In this document: piece by piece, positions 33,840 to 48,061 of the stretch
Layout: each line of letters begins with the position of its first letter
Position numbering within the stretch: the stretch's first letter is position 1
Notes under the pieces: model-generated
The model's database searches: none
Told to the model about the DNA's origin: nothing
Seen by the model: the letters and a program-made list of their open reading frames with translations, nothing else
Source: Liolophura sinensis
Taxonomy: Eukaryota > Mollusca > Polyplacophora > Chitonida > Chitonidae
Assembly (NCBI RefSeq): GCF_032854445.1
Contig: NC_088299.1
Location: forward strand, 4,377,001-4,441,000
Direction: 5' to 3'
Length of the DNA stretch: 64,000 nucleotides
Made by a program: the position numbers and the translations under genes

Positions 33840-34425
33840 CTATATGAGACAGGAATACCCAATACATTTCTGTGTATTTCTCCTATATGAGACAGGAATA
33901 CCCAGTACATTGCTGTGTATTTCTCCTATATGAGACAGGAATACCCAGTACATTGCTGTGTATTTCTCCTATATGAGACAGGCATACCCAATACATTGCT
34001 GTGTATTTCCCCTATATGAGACAAGAATACCCATTGCATTGCAGTGAATTTCCCCTATATGAGACAGGAATATTCAATACATTGTTGTGTATTTCATCTA
34101 TATGAGACAAGAATACCCAATACATTGCTGTGTACTTCCCCTATATGAGACAAGGATACCCAACACACTGCTTTGTATTTCCCGAACATGAGGTAGAAAT
34201 ACCCAATGCATTGCTGTGTATGTTCTCTAGGATGCAGCTGTATCCAATCATTGCTGTGTACATCCCCTGTATGAGACAAGAATACCCAATACATTGCTGT
34301 GTATTTCCCAAACATGAGGTAGAAATACCCAATACATTGCTGTGTATGTCCTCTAGGATGCAGCTGTATCCAATCATTGCTGTGTATTCCCTCTATATGA
34401 GACAGGAATATCCAATACACTGCTG
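33840..34425. repeat. 43-bp minisatellite
   Basis: About 13 units of GAGACAGGAATACCCAATAC followed by ATTGCTGTGTATTTCTCCTATAT, with a regular 43-bp step at the left and mixed variants at the right. Confidence 0.95.
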
Positions 34426-34689
34426 TGAATACGATTGCCCTGCTGTCTCTAACGTTATAGTATCACACAGTAGGATCGTCATGAACGTGAAGAGTTATAA
34501 TCCACAGCTTCCCAGATCTTCCTTATTCTACTTAAACATTACGATCCTCGTTAAAATCTCGAGCTAAAATCTCGTTATCTGTTTCGTCCACCATTAGCGC
34601 TAAAATCAGATTCTAGCGACTTCCAGTCAACATGTATTTTACGTAATCATTTTATACTGAGCACTTTTTGTTTTGTTTTGTTTTTAATT

Positions 34690-34830
34690 TGTATTAGTTG
34701 ATTAGATTGTTGTTTAACGCCATGCTCAAGAATCTTCCACGTACACGAGTGTTGTCTGTTTTATGGGCGATTTTATGGAAACCGGAGTGCCTTCTGGGTA
34801 AACCAGCAACCTCTAGCAAGTTACTGGTAG
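34690..34830 (-). mobile_element. Old SINE fragment
   Basis: Reverse copy with TTTAACGCCATGCTCAAGAA and a diverged central block (GGAAACCGGAGTGCC). Confidence 0.6.
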
Positions 34831-35515
34831 CGAGTATCTAGTAGACCTGGAACACATAAATATTACCCAAATCCTCATTTTCTACAATTATGTTGACCTT
34901 ACAGGCTATACCATAGACAGCAGTTGTTCTAGTAAGGTTCTAGTAGCCATTTTAACCCATTTGGAGCAATTAAAGTGATGGGAAAAGTGAAAATGTAGTT
35001 AGGGGTGTACAGTACCCATTAAACACAAAGTTTAAACTAAGAGCTACGCCAAGAACATGAAAGCATACGCCATAACATACAATAAAACTAAAGTATTTAA
35101 AAAGAGTACCGGTGTTTTATTGGTCACTGTTTCAACCATGTATCAGTGTGCAAGTTTGAAACGTTTCGGTTTCCGGTTGGCATTTATGGTCTACCATACA
35201 TACATGCAATTTGGCGGGTAGATTCCTTTCGTTTTCCGCTACGTGTTTGCTAACATGTGTTTACATGTGACACTTGTTAGAAACTCGACAAGTTCCACGA
35301 ACAATAAGCAGTGGCATGTTAAGTGAACACTTCACAACACTTTCCTCATGCTCGAAGGCTTCTTGTCAATTTCGCTACTAATGAGGTACCAATGACATAT
35401 ACAAGTCTAGAGAACTGTAGAATATCGTGTATATAGAAACGCTACCATTGTAGTCTACCGTGTTTTGTAAACTCGGCTGTATAACTCCTTCACTATCATT
35501 ACAGACTGTCATTGA

Positions 35516-35690
35516 GGCGGTCCCACAAACAAGCTATAGTGACAGATTGATAATGGGGTGTGTGTCCAGGGAAGGCAGGACAGACCATTGTCCCGTGGTC
35601 ACCGCCCCTGCAGGAACTAACGATGCAGACCGTAGCAAGGACTGGGCAAAATTATCTATTGGATAATCGACTGATTGGTGGCATAACAAA
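35516..35690 (+). promoter_or_regulatory. Putative conserved non-coding element a (FoxG-linked)
   Basis: Resembles the reverse complement of 44586-44766 in ordered blocks: ACAAACAAGCTA, GTGACAG-x-TGATAATGGG, CATTGTCC-x-GTGGTCACC-CCCC, then ATCTATT-x-GATAATCG. Spacing is similar and no open reading frame is shared. It contains a forkhead-like ACAAACA and a Sox-like CATTGTC. It lies 2.6 kb upstream of FoxG copy a. Enhancer function is inferred, not shown. Confidence 0.6.
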
Positions 35691-36688
35691 ATCTCCTTTT
35701 GTTCGGAGGAAACTCCCCTCGTTCACATTGCTGTTCCCTACTGAAGACACCTAGCCCGCCTTCTATACTGTTTGAGCATTCGTTTCCAAATTTGAGAACA
35801 TAATCATTGCTGTTGTAAAAGTAAAATAGCCTCTTTCATGGAATGCCAACTTGTTTATCTTCAGCGAACAAATGGCCTACACAGAGTAATTTGGCCTCAC
35901 ATACAAAACCAGCATAAGGGAACTTTTTGATTTCCAAGCGTGTAATGAAAGTGAACGGTTGATGAGGTTTCTATGCAAGATGGAATATGTACTCTGAAAG
36001 CGCACTGGGTGCATGGCGCTAATGTATTGGAGGAACTCGCGTTATTTTAGTTTGGTGTCTAAACAAACAGACAAATAGAAAGCAAATCAACTTAATAAAA
36101 AATTACCAAATAGAACAAGTACACCTTTAAGAAGGGAAGAACATAGTACTAATGGCTTCCAGTGGCATTCTGTCCTCCTCTTTGTATAATCGTATAGCGT
36201 CACCACTACATTACATGCACGTAAAAGTAAAAATATTTAGAGCAGGCATAAAATACAACAAAAATCAGTAAATAAAGTATCTACTCGCAACAACACATTC
36301 CTTATTATGATAAGATTGATAGAATTTGTCTCCCAATATTTCGCGAATCTGCAATGTGCATTTCACGGCATCCACTATAAAAAGAATTTATTAAATTTAA
36401 CAAAATGTACATATTCTTCGAATTTCTGACTGAACTTCGAGAAAAATAGGTTAAATTATTTTTACATTGATCTCTTGGCATGCGTCTTTAATAAGCCATA
36501 CTCACAAAAAATATGTTTCCATATTTATGGTGTTTTATTACCATTTATGAAAGACTCGCGCCTATTCTTGCATCCGCTACGATGAAATAAAGCATTATGT
36601 TTCCGTAAAGTCTTAGCTTACAAATATTTTGACTGACAAATATCATATTATCATTACAAAGTCTTATGTTATCGCTAAACTATTATGC

Positions 36689-36750
36689 TCGCCGCCGTCC
36701 TATAAGTGAAATGTTCTTGAATGCGGCGTAAAACACCAATCAAATCGCTA
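36689..36750 (+). mobile_element. SINE 3' fragment
   Basis: CGCCGCCGTCCTATAAGTG ... GCGGCGTAAAACACCAATC, without head or central block. Confidence 0.8.
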
Positions 36751-38054
36751 AAATATTGCCTTGAAGAGAAAGACAGAGATACGGGAAGCAGTCAGGTGGG
36801 GTGGGGGTGGGAGGGGGCTTCAGAGTCCTATAGTGCGTGTCTTTTGCCATACGATTATTCACAGGTGACAAATCAGTCTCACCTTACCGGCCGGCCTTTG
36901 ATCTCAGATAGATTGCCAGGTAATCTATGATTACGTCACATATTTGACTGATTAATCAGATCAAAGACACAAACAGTAGTCATAAACCCACGTATAAACA
37001 CACCTTGATTAACAATTCTTTACAGACTAACTCTGCTCGATCATAATATTGTACGTCATGCAGATGGGCTAGGCGACGAAACCCCCCGGCTTTACACGTC
37101 GGTTCCCTACTAACGGTGTTTTCTTCAGCAGGTGGGGTTCAGTAAGAAAACCCGCAAGATTTGCCGTACCATGCAGACACTGCATTAACTTCTCACTGCA
37201 TGGTTTCTTTTCTTGTTTTTTTTCACTACGAAGATATGGTTTGTCTGTCCCATTCGGTGGTTGTCGCAATAAAATACTTAAACCAATTAGATAATTATAG
37301 TAATAAGAAGTCTATACAAATGAATCTAACAGATCTATCAATTGAAAGCATATTCAATGTGAATTTTATATCTTTATGTCGCCTGTTAGAACTCGGCTCC
37401 CTTTGTATGGGATCCGATTTTACTGTCTCTCGAAGCTTCACGAGGGATGGTATTTAGGGATATAGTTTCTTTTTTTTAAAGAAAATTAAATTTACAGGAC
37501 AACTGTTATGTATATTTTAATAATGTACTGGTAAATATATGTCATCTAAGTATTTCCTCTCTATCAGAACGGTGGTGTATGAGAAAAATGTTGAAATTGG
37601 GCCGAATGTTCGTGAATTTGCCTTATTTTTCTGTAGCACAGTGGCCTTTGCACTTTCTTTGTACACAGCTATAACGTAGAGGCCAGGCATTTTTGCTGAA
37701 AAAAAATCTTTGCTGTAAACAAACCAAAAAAAAACAACAACAAATAACTAAGCATTCAGAGATTTTAATTTATGCTGAATTGAAAGTTTGGTTTGGCCAA
37801 ATAATGATTACATTAATGCTTAGTTAATATGCGTGTCTGTATAATAAATAAATGTATCTTTTAATCATTGGAGAATGATGGAATCGTGATTTCATATTTA
37901 AACCACAGGGGTCGTGTAAAATCCAAATCTCACGGTTACTTGCAGGGTTTCTTATACTGCATCAATCAGATACTTTACAAACAAATTTCGCCCATCAAAA
38001 CCTTTCTTGTATTCCAATCCCACCTGCGTGTGGTTATTTCATCAAAGAGATTAA

Positions 38055-38105
38055 ACGATAATCCTATTGGCTTTCAAAATAAACAATCAATTGGCTTAAA
38101 AGACT
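38055..38105 (+). promoter_or_regulatory. FoxG: Proximal promoter of FoxG copy a
   Basis: Inverted CCAAT boxes in ATCCTATTGGCTTTC and CAATTGGCTTAAAAG about 200 bp before the ATG. The TATCCTATTGG-type box also occurs upstream of FoxG copy b (48243-48257, minus strand). GCTTAAAAG is a weak TATA candidate. Confidence 0.45.
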
Positions 38106-38271
38106 CTGCAACCTGATAGGTCCGTTTCGATTCGGCGGTGTTTTTTTGAAGTCAATTGTAACATGTTAAAAGGAGCGCGTTTCTCAAGTGGGTAATATTT
38201 TACCTGTGACAACATTGTGCAGAGTAAGTTGGAAAGAAAATTCTCATCAGAAAATTTGGATCTTACTGATC

Positions 38272-39354
38272 ATGGTTATCAAAAGAGAATCTTCGGCCGA
38301 CTTGGCAAGTGTAGGCTTACATAATGGCTTGTTCTCCAAGTCTCAGGACGAGGGGGGATTACAAGAGAAACGATATGAGATGAGATCTAGAACAAGCCGG
38401 TCAAAATTTGACGAATGTCGAACTAATGCGAATAGTATGGGAGGCATGATGTCTTCAGATCCAAAAGAATTACAGATAATCTCACCGTTGAAAGTTTCAC
38501 CAGAAAACACTAACAAAGGGGAGCTATTGGTGGATGTAGAGACACTTGGAGAAGCAGACGAAGAAAACACGTCTACCGGAATAAGCGAACTTTTAAACGG
38601 GAGTTCACCCGACGTGTCCAACGACACCAGTCATGCATCCGATAGTGAGAGAATGGAAGTGAAGCCAGCGACCAAACCCTCCAAACCCCCGTTCAGTTAC
38701 AACGCCCTGATCATGATGGCCATCCGTTCTAGTCCCGGGAAACGACTGACGCTCAACGGTATTTACCAGTTCATCATGACCAACTACCCTTACTACCGTG
38801 AAAAGAAACAAGGCTGGCAGAACTCCATCCGCCACAATCTCAGCCTGAACAAGTGTTTTGTCAAGGTGCCCCGCCATTACGAGGATCCGGGGAAGGGGAA
38901 TTACTGGATGCTGGATCCGTCCAGTGACGATGTGTTCATCGGCGGAACCACCGGTAAACTCCGCAGACGATCTGCTCATAGGGCCAGACATTACTCATTT
39001 AAACCAACGGGGTTTCCTATTTTGCAGTCTGAACCGGATTTTGGATATCCAGGCTACTACAACCCGTACCCGATATCCTCCCAGCCATTAATGCAAACTT
39101 GGTCTCCTGTCGTATTAGACAGGAGATCTTATGTCATGGCAACGCCTGGGTATAACAGCAGATTTCCGTCTTTTCCCATGCCGTTTGCTGAAAAACAGCC
39201 TCCAAGGCGCCATACAGACTTCTCTGTTGACAGTATACTTAGTGAGGAGAAGAAAGACACAAAATTATTTGTAAACAGCCTGGTAGGAAGGTATTTTGAG
39301 GCTCCAGCTAAAGGGAGCACACTGGACACAAATTTTACTCAGCAGTTACTATAA
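38272..39354 (+). CDS. FoxG: FoxG forkhead transcription factor, copy a
   Basis: Nuclear DNA-binding protein; FoxG (BF-1) genes act mainly in anterior neural and sensory patterning. Single exon, 360 residues from the ATG at 38272; the frame is open further upstream without another ATG. The forkhead domain is at about residues 138-236 ([20 protein letters not shown] ... [15 protein letters not shown]). The wing [20 protein letters not shown] is diagnostic for FoxG. The N-terminus is acidic and Ser-rich with VDVET, shared with copy b. Near the C-terminus [10 protein letters not shown] looks like an eh1 Groucho-binding motif, whereas vertebrate FoxG has its eh1 motif near the N-terminus. The gene converges on copy b. 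AATAAA follows at 39595. Family assignment is certain; the role in this animal is by homology. Confidence 0.95.
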   Translation: MVIKRESSADLASVGLHNGLFSKSQDEGGLQEKRYEMRSRTSRSKFDECRTNANSMGGMMSSDPKELQIISPLKVSPENTNKGELLVDVETLGEADEENTSTGISELLNGSSPDVSNDTSHASDSERMEVKPATKPSKPPFSYNALIMMAIRSSPGKRLTLNGIYQFIMTNYPYYREKKQGWQNSIRHNLSLNKCFVKVPRHYEDPGKGNYWMLDPSSDDVFIGGTTGKLRRRSAHRARHYSFKPTGFPILQSEPDFGYPGYYNPYPISSQPLMQTWSPVVLDRRSYVMATPGYNSRFPSFPMPFAEKQPPRRHTDFSVDSILSEEKKDTKLFVNSLVGRYFEAPAKGSTLDTNFTQQLL

Positions 39355-39594
39355 ATAGTTTTATATAATGTTTAAATTTACTCTTGTATAACAGATTATC
39401 ATGAAAGCTCCAAACCAAATTCCACCACCTTTGAACTATAGCCAGTATATGCGGAGCTATACCCGCGGAATATTTTGATTATGGTAAAACAAGAGCTCTT
39501 AATATTTTTGTTGCGTCACCGAATAGTGCTATTTACACAAAAGGTTAATAATTGAGACAGTTTCACAGGCGCATAATTTTATCTGTTCTGTAAA

Positions 39595-39600
39595 AATAAA
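39595..39600 (+). terminator. FoxG: Candidate polyadenylation signal of FoxG copy a
   Basis: AATAAA about 240 bp after the stop codon, with further signals at about 39609 and 39648. Confidence 0.5.
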
Positions 39601-39879
39601 TAGAATAAAATCTTGATTATATGCGACGAAATGTTCTGACCATGAATAAAAGTGCCTATATAAATACACATTTGCCAGTATGAGAAAATGTGTGCCTTAT
39701 GTTTTATTAAATGAGATCAAATGTTGAATTTTGATTCGTTTCAGATGTTTGTGCTTTTAATTACCATGATTACTAACGTATATCAACAGCTATATAATTT
39801 TGTCGAACAATTTCAGCAATTATCAGGGCTAAGTCTGAAAACATTTCGGCCAATTTTCCGATGACCTTTTAACTGCAAA

Positions 39880-39881
39880 GG

Positions 39882-39976
<95 letters not shown>

Positions 39977-39980
39977 TTTG
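39880..39980. repeat. (TTTA)n microsatellite
   Basis: About 25 TTTA units directly joined to the reverse SINE at 39985-40110, so it is an expanded SINE tail. Confidence 0.93.
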
Positions 39981-39984
39981 TTTA

Positions 39985-40110
39985 TTTGTTTATTTGGTGT
40001 TCTATGCCATACCTAAGAATATTTCACTTATATACGACAGCGGCCAGCATTATAGTGGGAAAAAACAGCTCGGGGGAAACCCACGGCAATCCAGAGGGGG
40101 CCGAACTTAC
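39985..40110 (-). mobile_element. 5'-truncated SINE with expanded tail
   Basis: Reverse copy: TTTGGTGTTCTATGCCATAC, AAGAATATTTCACTTATA, GCGGCCAGCATTATAGTGGG and GGGGGAAACCCACGGC. Confidence 0.85.
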
Positions 40111-43100
40111 AGTGACCACATTGGGGAAAGGTTTCTGGGTCATTGTCTTAAACACTATACTTAGAATTTACAGCAGATAATTTAGCAAGAGCCGTAAAGG
40201 GCGAAATTGACAGTCCATAAAAAGCTCAGATTTAAAAGTACCTGTTGGCTGGGCGTTTTTCAATCAAAATGATATTGAACGAGTCACCGTATTTTATCTT
40301 GCATTTTGTACAACAATGTTCGAAAATTATATGTTAAGGAATGTTACTGGAACAAACCCACTGCGTTAAGAAACACAGAACTGTTATCCTAGATTGCTGA
40401 CACTGATATGTTAATGAACCTGTGAAATAAGCGATCTCAGCCTAGAGCAGTGATAGTACAGTCTATGATGTTCCCTCAGTTCGTGCCCCATAGAGTTCGT
40501 CTTCACTTAATTGGAAGTTCAAACCATTTTCTTCTTTTCTGTTATAATATGTGTATATCCATGCCGTCTTACAGTTACTGGTGTACCGTCTTTGCGAGAG
40601 GCTGAAATGCTTAAGCTTACAAAAAAAGGCTTGAGATTTGAATAAAGCTTGATTCTGTGCACCAGTGTGTTATAGACTGTGTCCCTTAACTGTCTAGTTC
40701 ATGCTAATAATCTTTAATGTACTGGAAGTGTGTTACATCCGCACTGCTACCTTACAAGACGTGAAACTGTGGCTTGTACACCTAACTCATACCTCAATTC
40801 GTTACTGGCCCTCTGTTTTGATATGATTCTCTGACACATTCTTCACCATAGGCAATAATGTTGTCAGTTTCTCTTTAAAATTTTCCTTTAAATAACATAA
40901 CAGGCGATAACGATCTAAAAAAAACTTTCAAGTCAAGCAGTGGAACGCTTAAACAAGTCATAGCCCATAAAAAAACATTGTCTTAAAACACGATACAGTG
41001 ATGTGAATCAATGAATATCCATGTATAGAGAAGAATATATACATATATCTGTTTGTCTAATTACGAACTTGATAGGTAGCCATGAAAATGACACATTAAT
41101 ACACAAATAAAAGCGAGTATATTTCACCGAAACTGTAGTGAATTCAAATTCTAACAGCTCGAAAACAGAAAAACTCTGTTCTCTACACACGGCGCAGTCT
41201 TCACCTTCAGATACAGCGGGATATCCCATTGAGTTGCACAGGAGACTCGTTCTGGGAGGTTGGCTCCCCCTAGGTTTCCACGTGAGTTTTATTCTTCTTG
41301 ATGTGTTTTAATAAGATTATGAACAATAAATAAAACTCTTTCACCTGATTTATGAAGTTAACCCCAGATCATCAGAAGGTGGTCTTCATTTGTCGTTAAG
41401 GATCTGTGCACACAGAACGTAATCTTCTCGCCTTGCTGTTGATTGTTGCTCGACCACCCAGTAGTCCACTTGACGGGGTCTCTCTATACACTAGGTGTTT
41501 ATTTACTGCATATTCATGTAGTCTGTAAAATCACCATAAATTAAACAATTGCTTTGAAGCTTGCCGCACATCCAGTAAAACTTGTTGGTGTAGAAGTTGA
41601 ATCTCATGAATACAAACTTTAGTGTGTTAAACCACATCTGCTTTTTTTGTTTATAAACAAATAACATCGAATCATTTTTGGAAGATAACTTAATGTCTAA
41701 CCTCTTTAAAACAACATGAGGCGTGGGTTGTTTTAACGGTCAACTTGCATTGGATGAAGCATCATTTCTCAAGACTGTACCAATAAATGTTGCAATACAG
41801 TTAATGGCTTTGTGGAATATGCCCCTGGAACTAAAATATCACAAGCAAAAATTGTTAATTTACTTAACAAGTTTCTGTTAAAGATCATCATTGTTGTGGA
41901 TATTTCGTCCAAGGAGTTTGATATTCTTTGGCAATTTAAACATGCTCACGAATGCTAGAAATATAATGACGAGGGCTTCCTTCGAGATCTTTAGTTCTTT
42001 TTCTCAACTTCATTAGTCACTCGGCCCTAATTGTTTCAAAAAAACTCCACAGACTACATTACAAATTGGTGTTCCCTTTCACGGGTTTTTTCTGGTCCAG
42101 TTTGTGTTTGAATGGTTGAGTACCACTTGACAATACATGTTATCCAGTAATGGGAGTACCATATTTTTGTCAGGTTGGACCTACAGCCTTCTGAATGTTC
42201 CCATGAAATCAACCGGCAAATGTATCTTAAAACATGTCTTAGCTGAGGCCAGAGGTGAATCAGGTGGGTCTGCGATATGACCCCCAAGGCGGGTGGGTCA
42301 GACACGCCCTTAGCTCATTAGTGGGCGCAAGAAAATCTGACAACAGTTTATCCGGAAATTGCACAAATTTCAAAACAGATGCAAAAAAATGACACTGTTG
42401 ATCGCTTTAGTTCAACCATTATTATTTCCTCTAGCACAATGGCATATCTTACAGGTGTCCCTTTATTAGATTGGTTTTCAGTCATTTATTTTGTACATTT
42501 ATATTAATAGATTTCTCAATGCGTGTATTCGAATACTAGATTTGATTTATTTACTTATTAATTCGATTGTTATCTAACGTCATATGTTCACTATACTAAT
42601 TTTTTCCCATTTGTACAACTGGGTTCACATTTTTGGGATGAGGAAACTTGAGTGAAAATTGTATAAACGGCGTCTCCTTAGCATGTACTAACGAACTTCT
42701 CCACGTGACGTACACGCTGATTTAGAGGAAAACAAGTAAGACTGCGCTATTATCCCTACGAGAGCCATCGATCGCTATCTATCCCATGTGAACATTGGGA
42801 GCAAGGGAATCATGCCAAAAAAATCCCCTGCCCTCTGCTGGAAATGAACCCGCACTTGGTGTGCCTCATGAATTTAATCGAATCCTTTACCAATGAACCA
42901 AGTTCCGCCCAAGTAAGAGACTAAAATGTCCCACCCGAATGTCGAAAGAAAAGCAATACAATTTCTTTTATTTCATACCGAAACCAATAACTCCATGCAT
43001 AGGCTGTGGTTGGCTTAAATGTCAAACAAACCATATATGCACCAAAAAAATTTCCGGTTCTGTTAGGACTGTGTGTGAGAAATGGATATCAGTGAGATTT

Positions 43101-44585
43101 GTTGAGCATAGCTTCTCAGGATCTTTGTTGCATGTCCAGCTTGTAAACATTTTATAGTAACCAGAGTAGCCAATATGCCTATGTGTTAATCCGTATGCAT
43201 GAATCTTTGATCTGTTTGATCAAATTTAAACCCATTTCTAGCTGTTTCCATTGCGGCTTTAGGTCAGGAATTTTCCCAGGTAATTGCCTAAGCGTGGTGG
43301 TTTGTTCCGGGCACTCCAGTTTCCTCCAGTTTATACACCTAACTACAGTCATAAAGATGAAAAATCCTTGAGCATGTATTAAATTAATACATAAATGTGC
43401 AGAACGAAACATTAACTGCCCATGTTCGAGATATGTTTTTTTTTTGCAGATGCGACGCGCCTTTTTTAGTCCGTTGTCAGATGAAGTCTTTTTCGAACGC
43501 ATGACCACATGCTAAAAACGACACATCCGAGCATTTTTGATCAGCCAATAACAAAGTTAGAAAGCTTACAGCAAGACAGGATATGAACAGTTCCATGCAT
43601 AAGGAGGACAAAGATTTCTTGTTCGAGAAAAGTGTATAATTGTTCTTAGATGTCCTTGAGGGGGTAAAGTTGGTAGTTGTTTTGATAAGGTCAAGTCTTG
43701 TAGGGGCATACCGTGGCCCTGGGGCAATACATCCCTCACAATTCTCGTTCAGTACCGTGTAAAATTCGTTAATTGCGGTAGACGTGTGGTTTATTCTTGG
43801 TTGTTCACATTAATAACCACCTGTTCTGGAAATAGACAGTACCGATCATCATGTCACAGGAAATCATGCTGGATACCCATACCTGACGTGCTAGGATTAG
43901 ATTGTTCATAATAGCACATCAGTCAGTTTCGTCAATTTTTACTAACTGGCTGTAAATTTGTTAATTTTATTACTCAAGCATTTCTTACTTATACGATACT
44001 TGCTTGAGGTGTGGCGTGCAGATATGCATATATATGTTAGTGGAGGACAAGTTGTTTTCAAACAACGTTAGACTGCTTAAATCATTTTCCCCAAAGAAAT
44101 TGACTCGAAGAAGATGAACTATGCGAAAAGTGGACAGAAGAAAAATATCAGGGCTAAAATATTTGACTTAGCAAATGTTGTTAGTTTAACTAGATCTGGT
44201 ATGGGTGGATACGTAGGTAATACTATTTTTCTCGTCAAGTGCTGGTCGGGTAAATTAACAGAGAATTCAATAAGTATTGTGTACGGTTTCTTAAATTTTA
44301 TTGCCATTGTACATTAGACAGTTGCTTCGCCTGTACATGGAAAACCTCACTTTACTGGAAAACCTTATCCTTCCTTCATCTCACATTGGTCGATGCTTGT
44401 CTGTATTTCAATCTATGAGCACAGACATCAATGTACAATGGCTCGTGCACCTGTTCAGGTGGACTTCTGTATTGGGAATTCCAAATGTTGTTTGTTTGGA
44501 AAGGCTTGATTGATCTGTTTTCTCGTTGTGGGAACCTATGTTAATCTTTCTTTAACAAACAACTACATCAACGATTTTTGTCCCC
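40111..44585. other. Spacer between the convergent FoxG genes
   Basis: AT-rich non-coding sequence. I see no gene, clear repeat or SINE body beyond doubtful old fragments (for example around 42550). As the interval between two developmental genes it may hold regulatory elements not visible to the eye. Confidence 0.5.
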
Positions 44586-44766
44586 GAACAATTATGCGAT
44601 TATCAAATAGATAGCATTGTCCGATCTCTGCTGGGGCTAAGGAGACTTCGGGCCTTCCTTGCCAGGGGGTGGTGACCACCGGACAATGCTCATCGCTTTC
44701 AAACCTCCCCCTTTCTTTACGCACACCCATTATCACCCTGTCACTAGCTTGTTTGTACGGCGTCCT
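44586..44766 (-). promoter_or_regulatory. Putative conserved non-coding element b (FoxG-linked)
   Basis: Inverted relative of element a. Read on the minus strand it has GTACAAACAAGCTAGTGACAG, GTGATAATGGG, GCATTGTCCGGTGGTCACC-CCCC, then CTATTTGATAATCG. It lies about 2.3 kb beyond the 3' end of FoxG copy b, so the order relative to its gene differs from element a. It also contains a short inverted repeat of its own (AGCATTGTCCG ... CGGACAATGCT). Confidence 0.6.
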
Positions 44767-47020
44767 TAACCCGAGATTCTACTAGTGTTGGCGAGCAGTT
44801 CATAGGAGTTTGCAAACAAGGCCACCCATAAAAGCCCGCGCGTGCGCATATACGGGGATAAGGGAGATCGGTAGATGCTTACGTGATAGGTTTCTCAATA
44901 GCATTCTGTAAGACGGGTGGGAAGTTGAGGGTCACTTGACCAACTTTTCGTGTCTAAAACAAAATGGCCGCCCAATGTTAAAGCATTGGAGAAAAGGTCG
45001 CCTTTTGCCACTTCGCTAGCAACCAGTTAGGCCTAGTTGTACAAAATAACGTCACGAAAGCTCTGTAGAAATACTCAATCTGGAAAGCCGAAAAATCCAA
45101 CGGATGCAAGATCGCTTAGAGCGATTCAAAAATGGGCATTTTCCTATGCAATAACGTGGGGAGGACCGTTTTCTTCACCCACGCCGTTTGTTACTAAGGA
45201 AATCACGTGGTTTCTAGCTTCCTAGCCGTTTTAAAGAATACAAACTTACACGAAAACTGTCAAGCAATAGGAGTGGACTATAATGTGTATGCCAAACCTG
45301 TCATTACCTATTCCGCCCAGTGTACAGGAATCCGGTCACACTTCGCACATTGACGAACTCGAGAGGGGTCATTGTGTTTACGGTGTTATGACGGAGTACG
45401 TGTCTTTGCATACTTAGGAGAGTGTCGGAATCCACTGCGTCAACATGAAGGATAGGTCTCTAGGAGTTGTGTTACATAATTTCGAGGTTTATGGTGTTAT
45501 GTTTAACAACTTTATAAATGCCCTGCAACATGACAAAGACATAAGGTACGGTCTAATAAAGTTACGGTAAAACAAGGAAAAAATACTTTGGAGAAGTTTT
45601 ACAGATACAGAAGAGCATGATACCATTCACTGAATTAAGAAAGGATAGTTCGCATCTGTCGTAAAATGACTGTGTTTGATTCAGTGGTGAACACAAATTA
45701 CCAAACAAAAGTTTAATAAGATAGATATATCTGGTATGCGATTTAAAGTCGATAAAGCACATGTTCAAAATTCACACAGTTCTTCGGAACGACATCAAAT
45801 TATCATAGATTGGAGTTCACAAATTTATATTAGTATAAGATATAAAATATAGCATTAACTAATTGAACGATATTTGCAAAATAACAGGTGAAATAGACAC
45901 CTTGCTTATGTATATATGTACGGAACTATATTTATTTGTCTTAAAAATTTAAGCTGCCCAATTCATGTAAGAAACTAAAATTATTATAAATAACGGTTTG
46001 ATTTATTTATTTGATTGGTGTTTTACGCCGTAGTCAAGAATATTTCATGTATACGACGGCGGAGAGCATTATGGTGGAAGGAAACCAGACAGAGCCCGCG
46101 GGAAACCCACGATCAATAACGATTTGTGCTAGATTTGTGCTTACGGAAGCATACGGTCCATTGTCTGTGTTGTACATTACTAAAGGCAGCTAAGCTGTGA
46201 ATTAAAAGAAAACTTTATTAATAATTTTTTTTAATAATGTTTATATATCAACATTGCTATCTAAGTTAAATTGTCGGCCGTATACAATTGCTATTGGGTA
46301 TTCCAGCGTGTAGATACGGGTTGGGTAAAAACAAACCATGTGTCGAAGGATGTTAATCAGAATTCCACATCAGTTAACACGAGCATACCATGAATTAACA
46401 TCATTGTGTTCTGTGTATGATTTGACGACAGCCTAAGACTGTCTGGTATTGATGTACATGAATGTGGAATTACCTTTATAGGCCGTAGAATGTATAGCTT
46501 GAGCCCAGTTCAGTTATACATGGCTATAGGCCATAAAAAAACAGGAGTATTACATGAATTATAAATTTTGTTGGCCTTTCCAAACCATGTTTCTGAAGAA
46601 TTATTTGCAATTTGTCTTAAGTGGCGTTTTCACTTGGACAATTAATAAGGCTTCCATATGTGTTCCAAAGCCATGCGGAGAGCAAATTTGCGCTCTCGAT
46701 GTAGGCTGTATTTAGTACATCACCGTAGCTCTCGTAAGTCATCATTAGAGAATGGGGAAAATCTTGACCATGGCTTTAAACAACAATCAAATAAATAAAT
46801 AGCTAAAGAAAATAAATGACGAGGAAAATCAGATGTCTGGCACGGAAAACGTAAGGTATAATATCACGAAATATATGTAACAACAATATATATGTATATA
46901 CAAATTGTAGTGCAAATTGTAATCCATTGTCAATTTATAACAAATACACACTGTCGCATACAACAAAATAATACACAATGGTAGCACTGAATTATATATG
47001 TGACATTCACTGGTAAAACA
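44767..47020. other. Downstream region of FoxG copy b
   Basis: Non-coding; one reverse SINE at 46001-46120 and nothing else recognised. Confidence 0.5.
46001..46120 (-). mobile_element. 5'-truncated SINE
   Basis: Reverse copy: tail, GATTGGTGTTTTACGCCGTA, ATACGACGGCGGAGAGCATT and GCGGGAAACCCACGATC. Confidence 0.92.

Positions 47021-48061
<1,041 letters not shown>

Larger units (their letters stand above)
30314..35515. other. Intergenic region rich in SINE copies
   Basis: Between the aldolase and the first FoxG-linked element. It contains at least seven SINE copies or fragments and the 43-bp minisatellite at 33840-34425. No coding gene recognised. Confidence 0.6.
35691..38271. other. Upstream region of FoxG copy a
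   Basis: AT-rich non-coding sequence with one SINE tail (36689-36750). The last 200 bp carry CCAAT-type boxes near 38061-38100 (see the promoter entry). No other gene recognised. Confidence 0.5.

Noticed and set aside
33840-34425. Regularly spaced repeats resembling a CRISPR array
   Set aside because: The whole 43-bp unit is repeated without unique spacers, and this is animal DNA; a minisatellite.
38605-38991. Open frame antisense to the FoxG copy a forkhead block (and its match at 47486-47758)
   Set aside because: Shadow frame of a GC-rich conserved coding block; it appears in both copies only because the sense DNA is nearly identical.
42550-42700. Possible very old reverse SINE copy
   Set aside because: Only a tail-like AT run and a vague TTATCTAACGTCATATG match; too weak to call.
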